Source: Agaricus subrufescens (taxonomy: Eukaryota; Basidiomycota; Agaricomycetes; Agaricales; Agaricaceae). Taken from it: a DNA stretch of 64,000 nt. The stretch is taken from assembly GCA_029945375.1 (NCBI GenBank), contig CM057057.1, forward strand, positions 2,914,001 through 2,978,000, read 5' to 3'. The notes under the pieces were generated by a model, which had not been told where the DNA came from, did no database searches, and saw only the letters and a program-made list of their open reading frames with translations. The translations under genes and the position numbers were made by a program. Within the stretch, counting starts at the first letter, position 1, and each line of letters begins with the position of its first letter. Of this stretch, positions 10,322 to 23,700 are shown one piece after another.

Positions 10322-11597
10322 GTTATTTAGGAACATATTTCTTCACGATCATTTTGGGCTTGTGAAATTTTAGTTTAGGCATACATTATCTCCTTTATTT
10401 CACGACTCTGATGGACATTTTGTGGGATGATTTTGGCAGATATTTTAAAACATCATACATTGTGGCGTACAATAGAATCAGCGGTTACCACCTGGATCAT
10501 TGAGGACGTTATAAGTTTTCGAGACACTTGTCAGTGACTGTATTGTGCTGACACGCTGAGATCCTATTCGCAGATATGATTATAAGCCTAACCGAGCGTG
10601 CCTAGTTGCTACTGCAAATAGCACGATACTAATGGCCGGTCAACATCAGAAGCGCTGATAGTATCCTCGAGCACCACACTTGCAATGCAACGAGGATGAT
10701 GTTTTTCGCATTGTTCGGATAATGTGCCAGGAAAAATGTCGAAAGTGGGGTCACCTGAGGACCACTGGAACGGCGGTTGACCGACTTATACAATCTCGAC
10801 GGTTACCCGACAGCTTCTGATGTTCTTCAACCAAAATCACAGATACGTCGGAAGGCGCCTGGGAACGCAGATGATTCCTGCGGCATCATTTGTTTTCGAA
10901 AAGTTCACTGCGGCCGTCGTGTCTTTGCAACATCCGACTGCAACCAGGCAAGACAAGTTGAGCTGTGTCGGGCTGTGTACAAGTGACTCGCATCGGCAGG
11001 GCAATTGATACTCGGCCTCTTCTGACATGGGAATGATGCCGAGGACATATGTTTGCACACATGGTCGGTCATTTGGACATGTGAACCTGATGGATGGTCC
11101 AAGGGTAACAACCATGAGTTCGAGCATGTAATGTGGCAACCGCAACTTCTCCTGTTACGAATGGGTCGCTTCCGAGGACTTGAAGGGAAAGACCATTTTC
11201 GCAGGCGTGTAGATCCAGAAATAGCCGGCGAGTTTAGGCCGTCGTAGATAAAAAAGACGTATCATTTTGACGCCAATTGCCGATGCTTTGCAGGACATCC
11301 GGGGGTCAGGAGATACATTTGACCGAATCCTTTTAGTATCAAGGTTAATCTTAGCGTCCAGCGCAAACAAGGGGGACATGAGATGAACCGAAAGGAGGCG
11401 AACTTGTGATGCATGGGATGATGAACCACTTTGAATCCGTTTTGATCAGTTCTTCCTTGTCCTTCCCGGTCGGGCTTTATGATTTCTCTCCCGCAAATGG
11501 AACTGACAAGCCTATTGGCGCGGCCCTTGAGATGATTTAATTGTTCTAGTTTCGTGCCAGCTGCATTCACCTGCCCTCCTACTCGGTCCTCCCTACG
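10322..11597. other. Intergenic, 1.3 kb
   Basis: Only short frames on both strands, none with a recognisable domain. It separates the transporter's 3' end from the acyltransferase promoter. No repeat, tRNA or transposon end was found. Confidence 0.45.
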
Positions 11598-13525
11598 ATG
11601 GCCATTGACACACTCCTGCAAGATACTACTGTGGACTATGGCAAAAACCCGACAACCTCTCAGCGAAGATTAGGGGAGACAGAAACCTCTTACTATCTAC
11701 CTTCACGCGAAAGCGGAGTGAACGATATGTATGTCACTCGATCAATCTACCATCCATTGTACTCAAGATTTCGATAGGTATCTTCACCTTGGCTTCAAAG
11801 CGACCTCCAAACGGTTGAATCCCAATAGGATTCTCCTCATTTGGGCCATCCTTCGTTCTCGCCATCCCTTATTAGCAGCTCGCGTCGACTTACGCGCATA
11901 TGATGACATTCGCTTCGTGCAAGTAGCTAGTCCTCAACACCCTTCCCAACGGAACTTAACACTGTAAACAGTTTTGACCACCCAAGGAGCGTTGAAGATA
12001 TGCTACAATCTGCTGGACAAAACATGGAGTTCCGCTCACAAACAAAGGATGGTGCGCTTAATCTTTGTGCTCTATACGAACCCTAAATGCTCATTGAGGC
12101 AATAGAATTGATCGACAGTTATTTAAACGGCCAGCGAACCCTATCCAATGATCGACTATCCTTTTTAATAGTCTCCTCTCTGCAACCCTTTCCCTTGTCG
12201 AATGGAACAGAAGCCGAAAATGGCCAAGACTTTGATCTTCTAATATGCGCGGCTCACTTTATTGGTGATGGCATGGCACTTCATACTTTCGCAAATCAAT
12301 TCTTCGGTTTGCTAGGGAGCACATTAAGTGAACACGAGTTACGGAATCTGCTACAACAGGAGGTCGATCAGCTTGCGGTGAATCATAAGGTATGACCAGC
12401 TTTTTCACTCATTTCCTCTACCTTCATCGAAATTGAACTCTGATTGTTATCTATTCGACAGGGTCATATTCTTCCTTTGGCAGTAGAAGATCAACTCCCC
12501 CTTCCCCCTCAGAGCAAGTTCTTCAAAGCAGCTGCAAAGATTGACTTCAAATTAAGCCAACGTAAACTTATTGTAAACTCCGTTTATTTTAAATATTTGC
12601 TTATCAGCGCGTGACCTAAAATTATATTTCTAGGGCGGCCAAGGTTTTCCGAAAGTACAGCATCAGCCCCGCCATACGATCGTGCCGACCGTTTCATTTG
12701 ATCCCTTGCGGACAAAATCAATCTTGCAAATTTGTAAGACAAATGGTGTTTCCATTTCTAGTGCACTTTTCGCCGTCTGTAACATTGCCTGGGCGCGAAC
12801 ACAGCCAAAAAATAGGGGGGTGCCGGTGTAAGTTCCCAGTTATTCATTTTTTGAGGTGAACCCCTGAAGTGCTGAAACACGATACCAAAAGGATGATGTA
12901 CACTGCCCTCAACCTGCGACCCTATCTGAAAGCTGAAAAGGTTCTCATTGATTCGTACTGGTTCCTTGCCATTGGTTATTTCAACGTCATCCTTCCGGCA
13001 TTCTTACCTCCATCCAGCGATGATGTAAAGGCTACCTTTTGGCAAAGAGCTAAATCCGCAAAGAAGCAGAGTGCAGATGCCGCGAAACACCCGTTGATAG
13101 TGCCTCGTACACTTGAGATGGCTCGAGAACGAGGGTCTAGAGCCCGCGTTTGGGCAAAACAAGATGATGATAAAGCGGCTGGTGTGGTTCCGTCCGTGCC
13201 TCTTCCGGTACCTCCCTCGTTTGATAGCGTGCCTGTACCTGAGTCTCTTGTCGAATCGAGTAAGGCACCCTCGACTGCATTGATAGGGTTGTCAATGCTG
13301 GGCAACTTGGATGGAATGTACAAACATATCGACTACCGCGACATTGAATTACATACCCTGACGACGGGCTCACGCCAAAGACCTGGAGGAATGCTGTTGT
13401 TTGGATATACATTTGTTGGGAAGTTGTGGGTGAGTCTGGGATACGATGAGAATGGATTTGACAAGGAGATTGTGGACAATTTTTGGAAGAACATTCTTTT
13501 TGCTATTGATGAGTTATTGTCGTAG
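11598..13525 (+). CDS. Condensation/acyltransferase-superfamily protein (HxxxDG)
   Basis: Seven exons: 11598-11728, 11778-11918, 11972-12051, 12106-12389, 12462-12572, 12634-12827, 12892-13525; 524 aa. Intron 2 is GC-AG (donor GCAAGT); it is the only solution found that keeps the frame into FDHPRSVEDML. AAHFIGDGMAL holds the HxxxDG catalytic motif of CoA-dependent acyltransferases and condensation domains. ICKTNGVSISSALFAV and MMYTALNLRPYL are typical of fungal alcohol-acetyltransferase-like members. No signal peptide or membrane helix is clear. The likely activity is transfer of an acyl group to an alcohol or amine in secondary metabolism; the substrate is unknown. A polar insertion (about residues 355-400) interrupts the second half. 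Confidence 0.8.
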
Positions 13526-14534
13526 GTACTTGGACCAGTCGGATATTTGCATGTTACTTTACTAGTCGTATACTCCAGAATTTACGCTACGTTTTTCTAA
13601 GAGTCTATACCGAAGATGCATCAACGAAGTCAAGACAAAACACTAATTAAGAGTACAATAGATTAGTAGTGAAAAGCATAAATTCAACATCATTCGTTCC
13701 GAAAATTGTAGGTTTCAACCTGATTTTGCGAGGAGCTTGCTGAGCACTATACTGTTTCGGGCTTGCCTTTAAACCTGACCTCGACTCCAATAGGTGCACC
13801 GGCCTGTCGACGTCACGGTATGTGAAGGCTTTAGACAAGAGTCACTTCGCCGAGACCGCACTTCTACGAAGGGCGATCGTCTCATTCCTATTTGATTTTG
13901 AAAAACAAGATTCAATTAACCCCAGAATCAAGAACGATGATGGACTTGGGTTTACCTTACACTTTGAAAGTTCTTCCTTGCAAAGTAGAAGTAACCACTC
14001 CCGATTACTGCAAAGAGAGTAAATGACTGTATCTTTAAGTTAGCATAAATTGAGTTCTGATAAGCGCGATATACATACCACGCGACGAGAATATAGAGTC
14101 GGAAAAGACATGTCGAGGGAAAATTTAAACCAAAGCGATTATGCACGAAGCACAAGAGAGTAGAGCAATTTGAGTGATCTGAAGCAGTAGTATGTCTTGC
14201 CATATAACTCTGAACGGTTCATCTTTTATACCTCGCTCAGACTAGGATTCCGCAAACATGAGCACAAGGACCCAGCCTAAGCTACCCGAAAACCGATATC
14301 CAGAATGAGTGGGTAGGCCCGACGAGAAGTGATCTAGACGAGGCTAAAAGCCAAAATGGAGTCCAGCCCCGGCCCGCAGGTCGATGGCAGCTTTTGTTCC
14401 GGAAACCGGGACTGGCCTCTCTGACTCTCACCTCGACTAATTCGGTCATGTTCTAGGGTCTCACGTTCTGGTCGCCAATTCTCTGGAATGGAAGGTGCAA
14501 TGCTCGCGAGAAGAGAAAACAGAATATACATAGA
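13526..14534. other. Intergenic, 1.0 kb
   Basis: Lies between the convergent ends of the acyltransferase and TBC genes. No frame here shows domain resemblance and no structured RNA was recognised. Confidence 0.45.
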
Positions 14535-16681
14535 TTAAACATCCGGTAACTCACGCCTAATTAATCGTGTCCATGTACTCTCTTTCCACCAATCTTTCAT
14601 AACATCTATCCTTTCCCACAGCGTTTCCTCGTCTACACCGTATATTTCATACTTTCCACCATTCAAGTTGGTTCCCTCTCGTTTCGCTACTTCTAAAGCT
14701 GCTTTGTTCTCGCCTCTGCGAAAGATAATTGTCAGAGACGCCATATAACTGAGGATTGGTGACTGTGAAGGCACACACCGCAGTAGTTCAAGTAGTTCTT
14801 TCCTCTCAGGGAAAAATAATCGTGGCTCTAAGACCGCAAGAATCCCTAATGCGGTACGATAGAGAAAAGAGTCGCCCTCGAGCATGATGACATCCCATAT
14901 GCGGGCGCATGCTTCGAAAGGAAGATGGTCGAGGAAAAGTGTTACCAGCCAATCACAAAGGTATACGGCAGGCGACAACTGGTGTTGCTTGAAATTGAAG
15001 TAAACTAGCTCAAGGCTATTTGGTAAGATAAAAGTAATGAGAAGAACGAGTAGGCCTACTTTTCGGCATACCATCGGCCAGCAGTGCGTCGAATATCCTA
15101 AAAGTCTGGTTTTAGCGCGAGCGCACTGCTTCTAATGGCTGCACAAGCTTACCTATAATATGCTTCTACCTGTGATAGAGTCAGTGATGTATCCAACGGA
15201 AGAGAAGGCATAGTGACAAGACACCTACATCATCTTTTGACCTTTCCCCTCCATAGAAGCTACGGATACAGTGGCGTTCAAGGAAATTGCGCAAAACAAT
15301 GAACGCTTGCTGTATTGGAAGGACGATTAACATCATACCCGCAATCTTGGCGGCACCGTAAGTATAACCTAAGCCCTCATCACTCCTAGTAACAACCCAT
15401 GCGTGTAGCATGTCCTTCAAATCAGTATACATTGGACCAAGCTCTGGATGAAAGAGGTGCATAGAGGGTAGGGTTGAGATAATGTCTTGTTCTATAAGGT
15501 CTAGAGTTGTTTGGGGGAATAAGTTGGAAGATATAGCGCGTTTTGCGCGTGAGAGACATGACCGATAGTGGTCTATCAAACTGTGAGTATGATATAGAAT
15601 CCAATAACAAAAGGTACTAGCCTTTACTCAAAGCAAGGGGATTTCCAACTGCTTTCTCCCACATGCTTGCACGAAGCTTAGTCGGTATCCCCCGCCACCA
15701 AAGTTTCCTTAGCTGAGGGTTCTTAAATACTACACGCCAGTCGGGCACAATTTCTCGTTCCCAAATATGGAGTGTGGATTCAATACGCTGCTCTCGTGCG
15801 AATCGACGTTCCTGCAGGGCCTGCCGTCGCTTTTCCGCTAAAATGATTACTGTTAGTTGTGAGTTGCAATCTGGCCAGGGGGACGAACCTGTGGCACGAC
15901 TAAGTTTCATCATCTTATTCCAGTCGGCAAGATGCTTTTCATCTTCGGCCTTGGGCTTTGGGGGAAGGTATACTGGACGGGTCCTGCTTCTGACTTTCTC
16001 AAAAACACTTTGTCCAGCGGACCGTGAGGTGCGGTGGTTTTGCTTTTTACCAGGTGACTGGACGCTCTCTGAAGACTGGGTTGAGTGATGGGTATTGGTC
16101 GTAACAGAGAGTGCAGGAATGGTAGGAGAGGACGCTGATGCTAATACTTGTGGTTTTTCCGATTCTGAAGTACGGCTTAAAGTCTCCGGAGGCAGTGAGT
16201 GAGTGGACACTGCGGCTGGGGACCCGGGTGGTGAAGACTTGGAGAGAGATGTAGAGGTTCGACTTGAAGATGCAGTAACTCTATGTGCAGAGGACTCGGA
16301 GGCGTCGATGACAATGGTAGGATAGGGGGTGTCTGACTGGCCATGGTCCTCTGGCGGTGTACTGTGATCCACAATGCGGTCGTCATTGGAAAGGGATATC
16401 TGTGAGAACTCGGAAGAAAGGATAGAAGAAGCAAGGCTGGGCGACGTCTCTTCTTGTGAGAAGGAGGCGGTTCCATTGACATTCGGTGTGGAAATGTCAC
16501 CAGAGGGGTCGCTAGCGCCCGCGGAAGGGCTGGGCACAATGACGTCGTGCCTTATGGCCTGGGCAAGATCATAGTGGGCAGGGTCCTCCTCCGAAATGTC
16601 GAATGCATCGTCCGAGCCGGTGTTGTGGAAGGGAGAGACATGGTACATGGGCACCTCGAGCGGGACAGCCAGGGAGGCCAT
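14535..16681 (-). CDS. TBC-domain protein (Rab-GAP fold) lacking catalytic fingers
   Basis: Seven exons: 16681-15889, 15837-15622, 15572-15229, 15169-15153 (17 bases), 15097-15060, 15004-14779, 14715-14535; 604 aa. The first 260 residues are disordered and Ser/Thr/Pro-rich. The TBC domain starts at LRKLWWRGIPTKLRASMWEKAVG, continues through FHPELGPMYTDLKDML, and ends after DWLVTLFLDHLPFEACARIWD. The IxxDxxR motif reads IEQDIIS and the YxQG motif reads YTYG, so both the Arg and Gln fingers are absent. The second intron is best read as GC-AG (donor GCTAGT, acceptor GATAG), giving LSKDHYRSC; a GT-AG alternative would add three residues. The start lies 36 bases from the divergent GCP4 start. Confidence 0.83.
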
Positions 16682-16717
16682 GATGGACGTGGGATTAGAA
16701 TTGCGAAGCGATGCATC
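16682..16717. promoter_or_regulatory. 36-base gap between divergent TBC and GCP4 start codons
   Basis: Too short for two separate core promoters. The transcripts must start inside each other's coding regions or overlap antisense. No TATA box is present. Confidence 0.6.
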
Positions 16718-18941
16718 ATGATCGCTGAACTCCTCCTCGTCCTTGCGGGCCACGACTCCTCGCTCTTCCCCGCCGACGCCACCCTCAATCAGGCCTTCGC
16801 CCCGCTTCTCCACCCCGGCGAACAACAGGCTCTCCAGTCCCTCGCCCTCGTTGCCTCCCGTTACCGCCATATCAAAGCCGCCTCCGACCGCCTGTCCCAG
16901 TCGCCATCGCGATACATCTGTGCTCTCTGCGCAACCCTGCGCATTATTCTGAGGGATGAGTACGAATCTCTCGTCGTCGAGACAGAAGCAAAGGTTTTAG
17001 GACGCGATCCGATCCTTGTGGCCAGCGGTGCCTTTGTCCCTCTCTCATCAATACGCGCCCTGTTCTCGGAATGGGATGCTCCTCTCGCAGCTCTCGCCGA
17101 CCTTGTAGACCAGCTGGAGGCAAAAAAGCAATGGGCGCCAGGTTCTCTCATTGACCTACTCTTATCGCGAGCGCGTACGGGTGTCCATCGCATCGCAAAC
17201 ATCATTTCTCGCCTATCTGTTGCCGTCCAACGCGTCTGGCGTTCTCAGATCACAGCATTTATCGTTCATGGCTCAATATCATCTACGGACCCGCTTGTAT
17301 CTCAAAACTACGCTCTGACAGATGGTGTTCTGCCATCTTGTGTTTCAACTCAGTCGCGCGACTCTATCCAATATGTCGGTCGTGCCGTTGCCACGGTCAA
17401 AGCAGCCAAGTGGCAGAAACAACTGCCTGTTGCACTGGCATCCAAACATACTGAGCTACTGGAATCAGTACTTCCTGAGGATCAACACGCTTTCGATCGT
17501 GTACTGTCACAGATACGCGTCAATGTCAGTGAATGGCTATGGATGAATGTTCTTACTAGACAGGACATAGAGGACGCTGTCGATTCACTGTAGGCTTATC
17601 ATTAGTCGGTTTTCTCTTGTGTCTGACATTTCACTTTCAGGGGAAATTATTTTTTATTGAGGAATGGAGAGTTTAGCCTAGCTCTTATCCGCGAGGTAGA
17701 AAGGCTCCAAGTTTCTCGACTTACTACACGAACCGGTCCAGTTTCCATGATTCGGGAACAGGATTTGAACCTAGCTCTCCTTCGTGCATCTCTTGGCACA
17801 ACAGCACAACAAGACCCCACCTTGGCACGTCTGAGGTTCTCCCTTCCCTCGGGACCCCTCCGCCCAATTTTACCCTCGCTTGCGAACCCAAGCATCTCTT
17901 CTGTTGCCACGGACTTTTCATCATTTCATTCCCACCTGCTTGGAACGCCTCTTCTCCTCTCTTACTCAATCTCCTGGCCCCTGGATTTATTCCTCGATGA
18001 GATGGATCTCTCGACTTATTCTTCATTGTTCTCCTTCCTGTCTGCTCTGCGGAAAAATCATACCCGCATTCATACCTGTTGGACATCATTGTCTAACGCC
18101 CAGCGTGCTCGCAGGCGATGGACTGGTTTGGGTGAGGGTGGCACAGTAGAAGATCTCGAGGCGAGGAAGAATCTGTTGAGATGTGGCTGGGGGATTGTAC
18201 GTGATATGGGATGGTTTTTGGATACGCTTCTAGGGTACATCATGACTGATGTCGTCGAAGTCGAGTTCCGTAAGCTTAAAGAACGACTAAACAAAGGAGC
18301 TGGGACGTCAGCTAGTAACGTCCAACGACCGGGTGAAGACGACTATCTTGACTTTACGAGCCTCCGAACAATTCATACAGCGTACCTAGATCGACTCCTA
18401 AATGGTTGCTTGTTGAACAACACAAGTCTTACATCCATCTTGCAGTCGATATTGGAGTCTTGTGAAAAATTCGTGGCACAAGTTGAACGATGGGGAGGCG
18501 ACGTGCTACCAGCCCTCCTTTTCGAAGGGAGCCTTAGGGGCGGAGATGAACAGGTTGGGGCGTTAGTTCAGGAGAGGTGGCGGTCTGTTTCTCAGTCCAA
18601 TCAGGTGGGTCTAGGTCTTGTCTGTGGCGTGTGCAGCAAGTAATTAATCTCGGCAGACTTTACGCCATCACCTCGTATCGTTTTACGAACAACTGACAGA
18701 CATGACTTCGCAGCAAGGATTTTCCGCTGGGGTGGACGCGTCGAAGTCCATATTGAATGCAAGCATAGCCAACCAGTCCCTCGCCCAGGGTGGACTGAAG
18801 AATGTCGGCAGTACAGAGGCAGAAACGCGGAGACATGTTGAGAGACTATTGCTGAGGCTGGATTTCAATGGGGAATTTTCGACCCCAAAATCAGCTCTCG
18901 GGAGCGGCGTGGGGATTCTTGCTGAGGGAGGAATAGTATAG
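16718..18941 (+). CDS. GCP4: Gamma-tubulin complex component 4 (Spc97/Spc98 family)
   Basis: Three exons: 16718-17589, 17641-18604, 18657-18941; 706 aa against about 670 for animal GCP4. The N-terminus MIAELLLVLAGHDSSLF is the family start. The block SLGNYFLLRNGEFSLALI marks the junction to the second half, and ERLLLRLDFNGEFS is the usual C-terminal ending. GCP4 is a scaffold subunit of the gamma-tubulin ring complex, which nucleates microtubules at spindle pole bodies and other organising centres; its C-terminal half contacts gamma-tubulin. An upstream frame is open but antisense to the TBC gene, so the Met at 16718 is chosen. Confidence 0.9.
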
Positions 18942-19365
18942 GGATCGGAATAGACTGTACTAGACCCTAAGTAGCCCTGATCATGAGAAGCGCACTGCCA
19001 CTATTTTGGTGAGGGGACGCCATCAAAAGCGCTGCTGGCCCCACTTTGGTTTGCAAAATTCTTACTCAGTTGGCTGACTGTTTGCAGCTCGGCAGTCGGC
19101 TAAGCGCAGCGTGTCAACCGCCGAAGACCAGGTTTTCGAGCGTGGCACACCGAGAAGGAACGGGCGTTGAAGAGGAATGGCGGGTCTGTCGCGAGTGGTG
19201 CAGCTTTCCACCAAGGTCAGTTTTTTGGAATGTGGTTTATCGATGGCGCGATTGCTAATCAGCAGCCAATTATAGTCTTTGAACATGGCTTGTCAAACAA
19301 ACAATCTTCCTATATCTCGCCTCAATCAACAACTTCGTTTCCTCTCCTCCTCTCCTCCCCCGCCC
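18942..19365. other. Intergenic, 424 bases; pyrophosphatase promoter
   Basis: A CCAAT box lies at about 19265 and a strong pyrimidine tract just before the IPP1 start. No gene seen. Confidence 0.45.
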
Positions 19366-20592
19366 ATGACCTCCCGTACGTCTTCCCTCCCCTCCCCCTC
19401 CCCTCCCACTCACAGTTCTTTCGCAGAATATACTACCCGCCTCATAGGCGCCCCCAACACACTTGGTTAGTCCCCGTCCTCCCCCTGTCATGCGCTCAGC
19501 TAAATGTCATGACACAGAACACCGGGTCTTTATCGAACAAAATGGCTCTGTCGTCTCTTCATTCCACGACATCCCTCTCTTTGCCGACCAGAGCAGCGGC
19601 ATCCTCAACATGATTGTTGAGGTCCCTCGTTGGACCAACGCCAAGCTCGAAATTTCAAAAGAGGAAGCGTTCAACCCCATCAAGCAAGATATCAGGAAAG
19701 GTCGTCTCCGCTATGTTAGGAATTGTTTCCCCCACCATGGTTATATCTGGAACTATGGTGCATTTCCTCAGGTATGTCTTTACAGTCGCATATATTGTAA
19801 TATAATCATCAATCATTTTTGTGTCATAAGACTTGGGAAGATCCTTCTCAGTCTCACGCCGAGACTAAGGCTAAGGGTGATAACGACCCACTCGATGTTT
19901 GTGAAATTGGCGAGCAGGTTGGATACGTCGGACAAGTCAAGCAGGTCAAGGTTCTTGGTATCATGGCCCTCCTGGACGAGGGCGAGACGGATTGGAAGGT
20001 CATTGTAGTTGACGTAACGGACCCTCTGGCCTCCAAGCTCAACGATATCGAAGACGTCGAAAGGCACCTTCCTGGCCTCATCCGAGCTACCAACGAGTGG
20101 TTCAGGTCAGTATTTTCCCTCATTCCATTTTACTTCTTTGATATCCAGCTGACATATTTTCCTCTTTCACTTGTGTAGGATCTACAAGATTCCTGACGGT
20201 AAACCGGAAAACACATTCGCATTCTCCGGCGAAGCTAAAAACAAAAAGTACGCTACTGAAATTATTCACGAGTGCCATGAAGCATGGCGTCGTTTGATCA
20301 CTGGCGAGACTCCAGCCAAGACTCCCAGCTACGACCTTTCCATGTGAGTAACTTTGTCTCCTTTAAGCCTTCTCATTACCAATGCTTTTTCAGCCGCAAC
20401 ATCACCATAGCCAACTCCCCTGGTTTCGTTAGGAGGGATGATCCATCTTATACCAATCTGCCTCCTGATTCTAGGAAGCCTCCTGCCCTCATCGACCCTT
20501 CCAGTACGTCCCTTTCCTTACCATTTTTGAGGCCCAGATTAACATGACTACTAGTCTCAAAATGGTTCTATATTTCTTCTGCCCAGGTCTAA
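19366..20592 (+). CDS. IPP1: Soluble inorganic pyrophosphatase
   Basis: Seven exons: 19366-19375 (10 bases), 19427-19465, 19518-19771, 19831-20105, 20179-20343, 20394-20503, 20555-20592; 296 aa, close to yeast Ipp1 (287). The join of the tiny first exon gives [16 protein letters not shown], matching the family start. [34 protein letters not shown] and [12 protein letters not shown], the metal-binding DxDPxD signature, are intact. The C-terminus [11 protein letters not shown] is also typical. The enzyme hydrolyses pyrophosphate in the cytosol and drives biosynthetic reactions forward. It needs Mg2+, bound by the aspartates of the signature. Confidence 0.95.
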
Positions 20593-20719
20593 TGGGACTA
20601 CAGAGATTACTGTTGATGAGATTTTGTGACATAGCATTGAATACATTAAAGGGAGTCATAGCGACAAAATATACTACAGCGTGAAATATTTTAGAACAAG
20701 CAAATAGAAGATTCGACAT

Positions 20720-23700
20720 CTACTGGTGGGGCTTGTCGTCCGACTCAGTTTGTAATGGAGGGTAGCGGCAGTAGCGGTCGGCAATTGAGGTTACCGTCCA
20801 TGTACCTATAAGATGCAACATCAGCTGAGCCCCTGAGTGAAAGATGAGATACATACCTTCCATTGCAGAAAAGATAGAGTACTCGTGAGTCATAACGCGA
20901 GAGACTGTATGTGTCTCTAATATTTTTCCTGGTTTTCCACCTTTCTTGGGACTGAGTTCTGAGCGTTGGTACGTAAACGTGAAAGGAGGTTCTCCAACGA
21001 GAGAAAAGATAATTTCAGCCTGGTCACCTGCAGACCGATTCTAATCAATATATTGAACACGCAGGACGCGACGAAATCTCTCACCCTCGTGAATATCTTG
21101 AATTATGCGCTTCCCGTGCCCAACTTGAGCCGATGGCAAAGAGTGTACGCTGTATCGAAGATCTGTAACCGAAGCCTTGCACATTTTCTGCTGGTGAGCG
21201 ATGGAAGTAATCGCCAGTTCCCCAGGGTGGGTTTGGAGTAATGAGAATGGTGATGTTTTGACTTCCTGAGAATGTACTTTGTTGTTGGTACGATATCTGT
21301 TAATGTCATCTCATTTAGCAACGCAGATCAAGCAGAGAAGGGGAAAAAAATCAGCGTACCCAACAGTCCAAGGAGGGATGCCTTCAAGTTGGAATTGGAT
21401 AGTAGCACCAACACAAATATCTTGTCTACTCTCGAAAGGAATAATAGCAGCAGTCTCGGCGACGTCAATCCAGACGGAACTAAACATGGGATCCAAAGCC
21501 GACTGCACACAATTTGAGGAATCCGAGATAGATTCAAGGGTCACCAGGTATGAACCAATCGACTTGAACTGATATGAAGGCAAGGAAAGCTTCCACATGT
21601 AGTCATACACGTCGATTGTTTGGAACTCGACATGGCTCGCGGCAATGTCCTTGACAGAGAGCGTGAGCGTGAATGGAGGAGTCCCCTCAAAGAGGAGGAT
21701 ACCATCGCCCGAGGTGGGGTCTAAGGGTGTAAAAGCCTCATTCTGGCAGTAAGTCATCCTGTTGCGATTCTGGAATCGGACGGAAGGTCGCCGCATGACC
21801 TGTTGTTCGAATAACAATCGATCAGAACGTGGTATAACGGCAGATTTATGTTTGCCGAGCGGATAGGCAGTATCACCAATCTGTTTGACCTCGTAGTACA
21901 TTCGTCCGTGTGCCGATGTCTGCAACTGGAATCTGGTGTGAGGCTGGATGCTATTGAAGGTAGGTTGACCGATCAGTTTCGTTCCACCCATCCCGTTGTC
22001 TTGAGCGATATTATACATGATTTGGAAGGGAGGACGGCCTGTCAAGTCAAGGTCGACATGGCCACTCATACCTTCGCAGATCGGCGAAAGGATATATGAA
22101 CCATTGCGAGGGTCGTGAGTTGCAACAACCGAAGGCGAAAGTTGGGCCGATGGGCGAGGAATCCACTCAACCTCATAGGTGGCAGCATCAGGAACAATGG
22201 TTCCTGGACAGAGGTTGTCGTCAATCCCAATGATTTCATAGGTTCCTCTGTCAGTGACCTTGAGGTTATCATTCGGTGAATGAAGCGTTGCCCTGAGGGT
22301 CTTTTCCTGGTCTCCTTTTAGACGGTATCTCAGGCGCCAAGGCTGAATATAAGTGAGAATCGGCTACAGAGAGGGGCCAGATGCTTACCCCATCACCAGA
22401 CAATCTGAGAGGAAGACTCGCTTGTTCTCCCTCAGTAATAGTGACGCGGCGAAGGTCAGTGTTTCCATAAAATTGTGCTGTAGGCTGCCGGATTCATCGT
22501 CATCAGAGTCCCAAAGACTTAGGCACACTTCTATACTCACCCAAGAGCGTTTGACGCTAACGACTATCCCAGGAACGGATACCGGCCTTTTGCAGTAAAT
22601 ATCTTCAGCGCTGACTGAAACGCAGCGTCAACTTTCTGTTTTCAGCGGCAAGGTAGCAAGGGCCTGGCTTACCAAGATTGATTTCAAATCGACCACCGTT
22701 CTTACGCAAGTCTTGAGGTATAGGAATTTGAACTCTTTTCTTCGGTGTGACGATGTTGGAAACACGGAAGATCTCTGGATCATTGGGGCCAATAATTTGG
22801 AATTCAATATTCCATGGACTAGTTCCCTGAAATCTGAAAATTTAGCTCCTACCGGTCATAGATCAGCTTAATGACATACCCGAAGCTCAACATCGACAGG
22901 AACGGTATCTCCAGCACAACTGCTGACCGACTTCTTGCCAGTCACTGATTCGACAAAGTCAGCAGAGGCTAACGGATGGACAATTTGGTCAATGCTAGGT
23001 CCTTCTAATGGCACCCTTCTGTAATTTGCATCGCTCAAAGCCACGAAAGCAAAATTGTAATGGCCACTTTGCTCAGGCTGCAAGGTTAGCTCCCCTCTCA
23101 AGCTGCTAAAGATCTTGGAGCGTTCCTGGGCAGGCTCGTTATCTCGCTGCATTTTGTAATGAACTTGGAACGGCGGTGTCCCGTACAAGATCAAAGAAGC
23201 AGAGACACCAATGTCACCGGAGCTGAGGCACTTGTTATATATTAAGTTCGACTCACGCGAGATATTACTCACCATTCGTGAATGCGCTTCCACTCGATCT
23301 GAGCGGAAGGTAGAGGTTTCTCGACAACTGTACATGTATCGGGTGCGAGCACCTCTCCAACACAATGCTGCAGTAACAGATAAGCGAAAGTTAAATTTGT
23401 GTTAGAAAACATGTGTACCTTTCCCTTTATACTAGTTATTGTATATTCACCGGGAGTGGTGGCTTGTAGGGTAAAGTCCTCCTTGTGACCCTGTGCTCTG
23501 AGGCGTTTTCCCCAGGGCTTGAGCTTAGGATCAACTTTGGATCCATCTGACGACTCTCGAGGTGGCCGATATTGTAACGATATCTCCCAAGGAGCGTCAA
23601 ATGCGTCGGCCATTTGCATTGCCATCTTGAGCTGGATTTCAGAGCCAATTAAGAGCGGTTTTGGATGTTGCGTGTTGCAGTTCCCAAATGAAATCGAAGG

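Noticed and set aside
10777..11621. Several overlapping 60-120 codon frames
   Set aside because: No homology-like motifs and frames on both strands compete; treated as noncoding.
23223..23272. Alternative acceptor at 23231 in POM152 (42-base intron)
   Set aside because: It breaks the reading frame; the acceptor ending at 23223 keeps the Ig-repeat frame with a normal 50-base intron.
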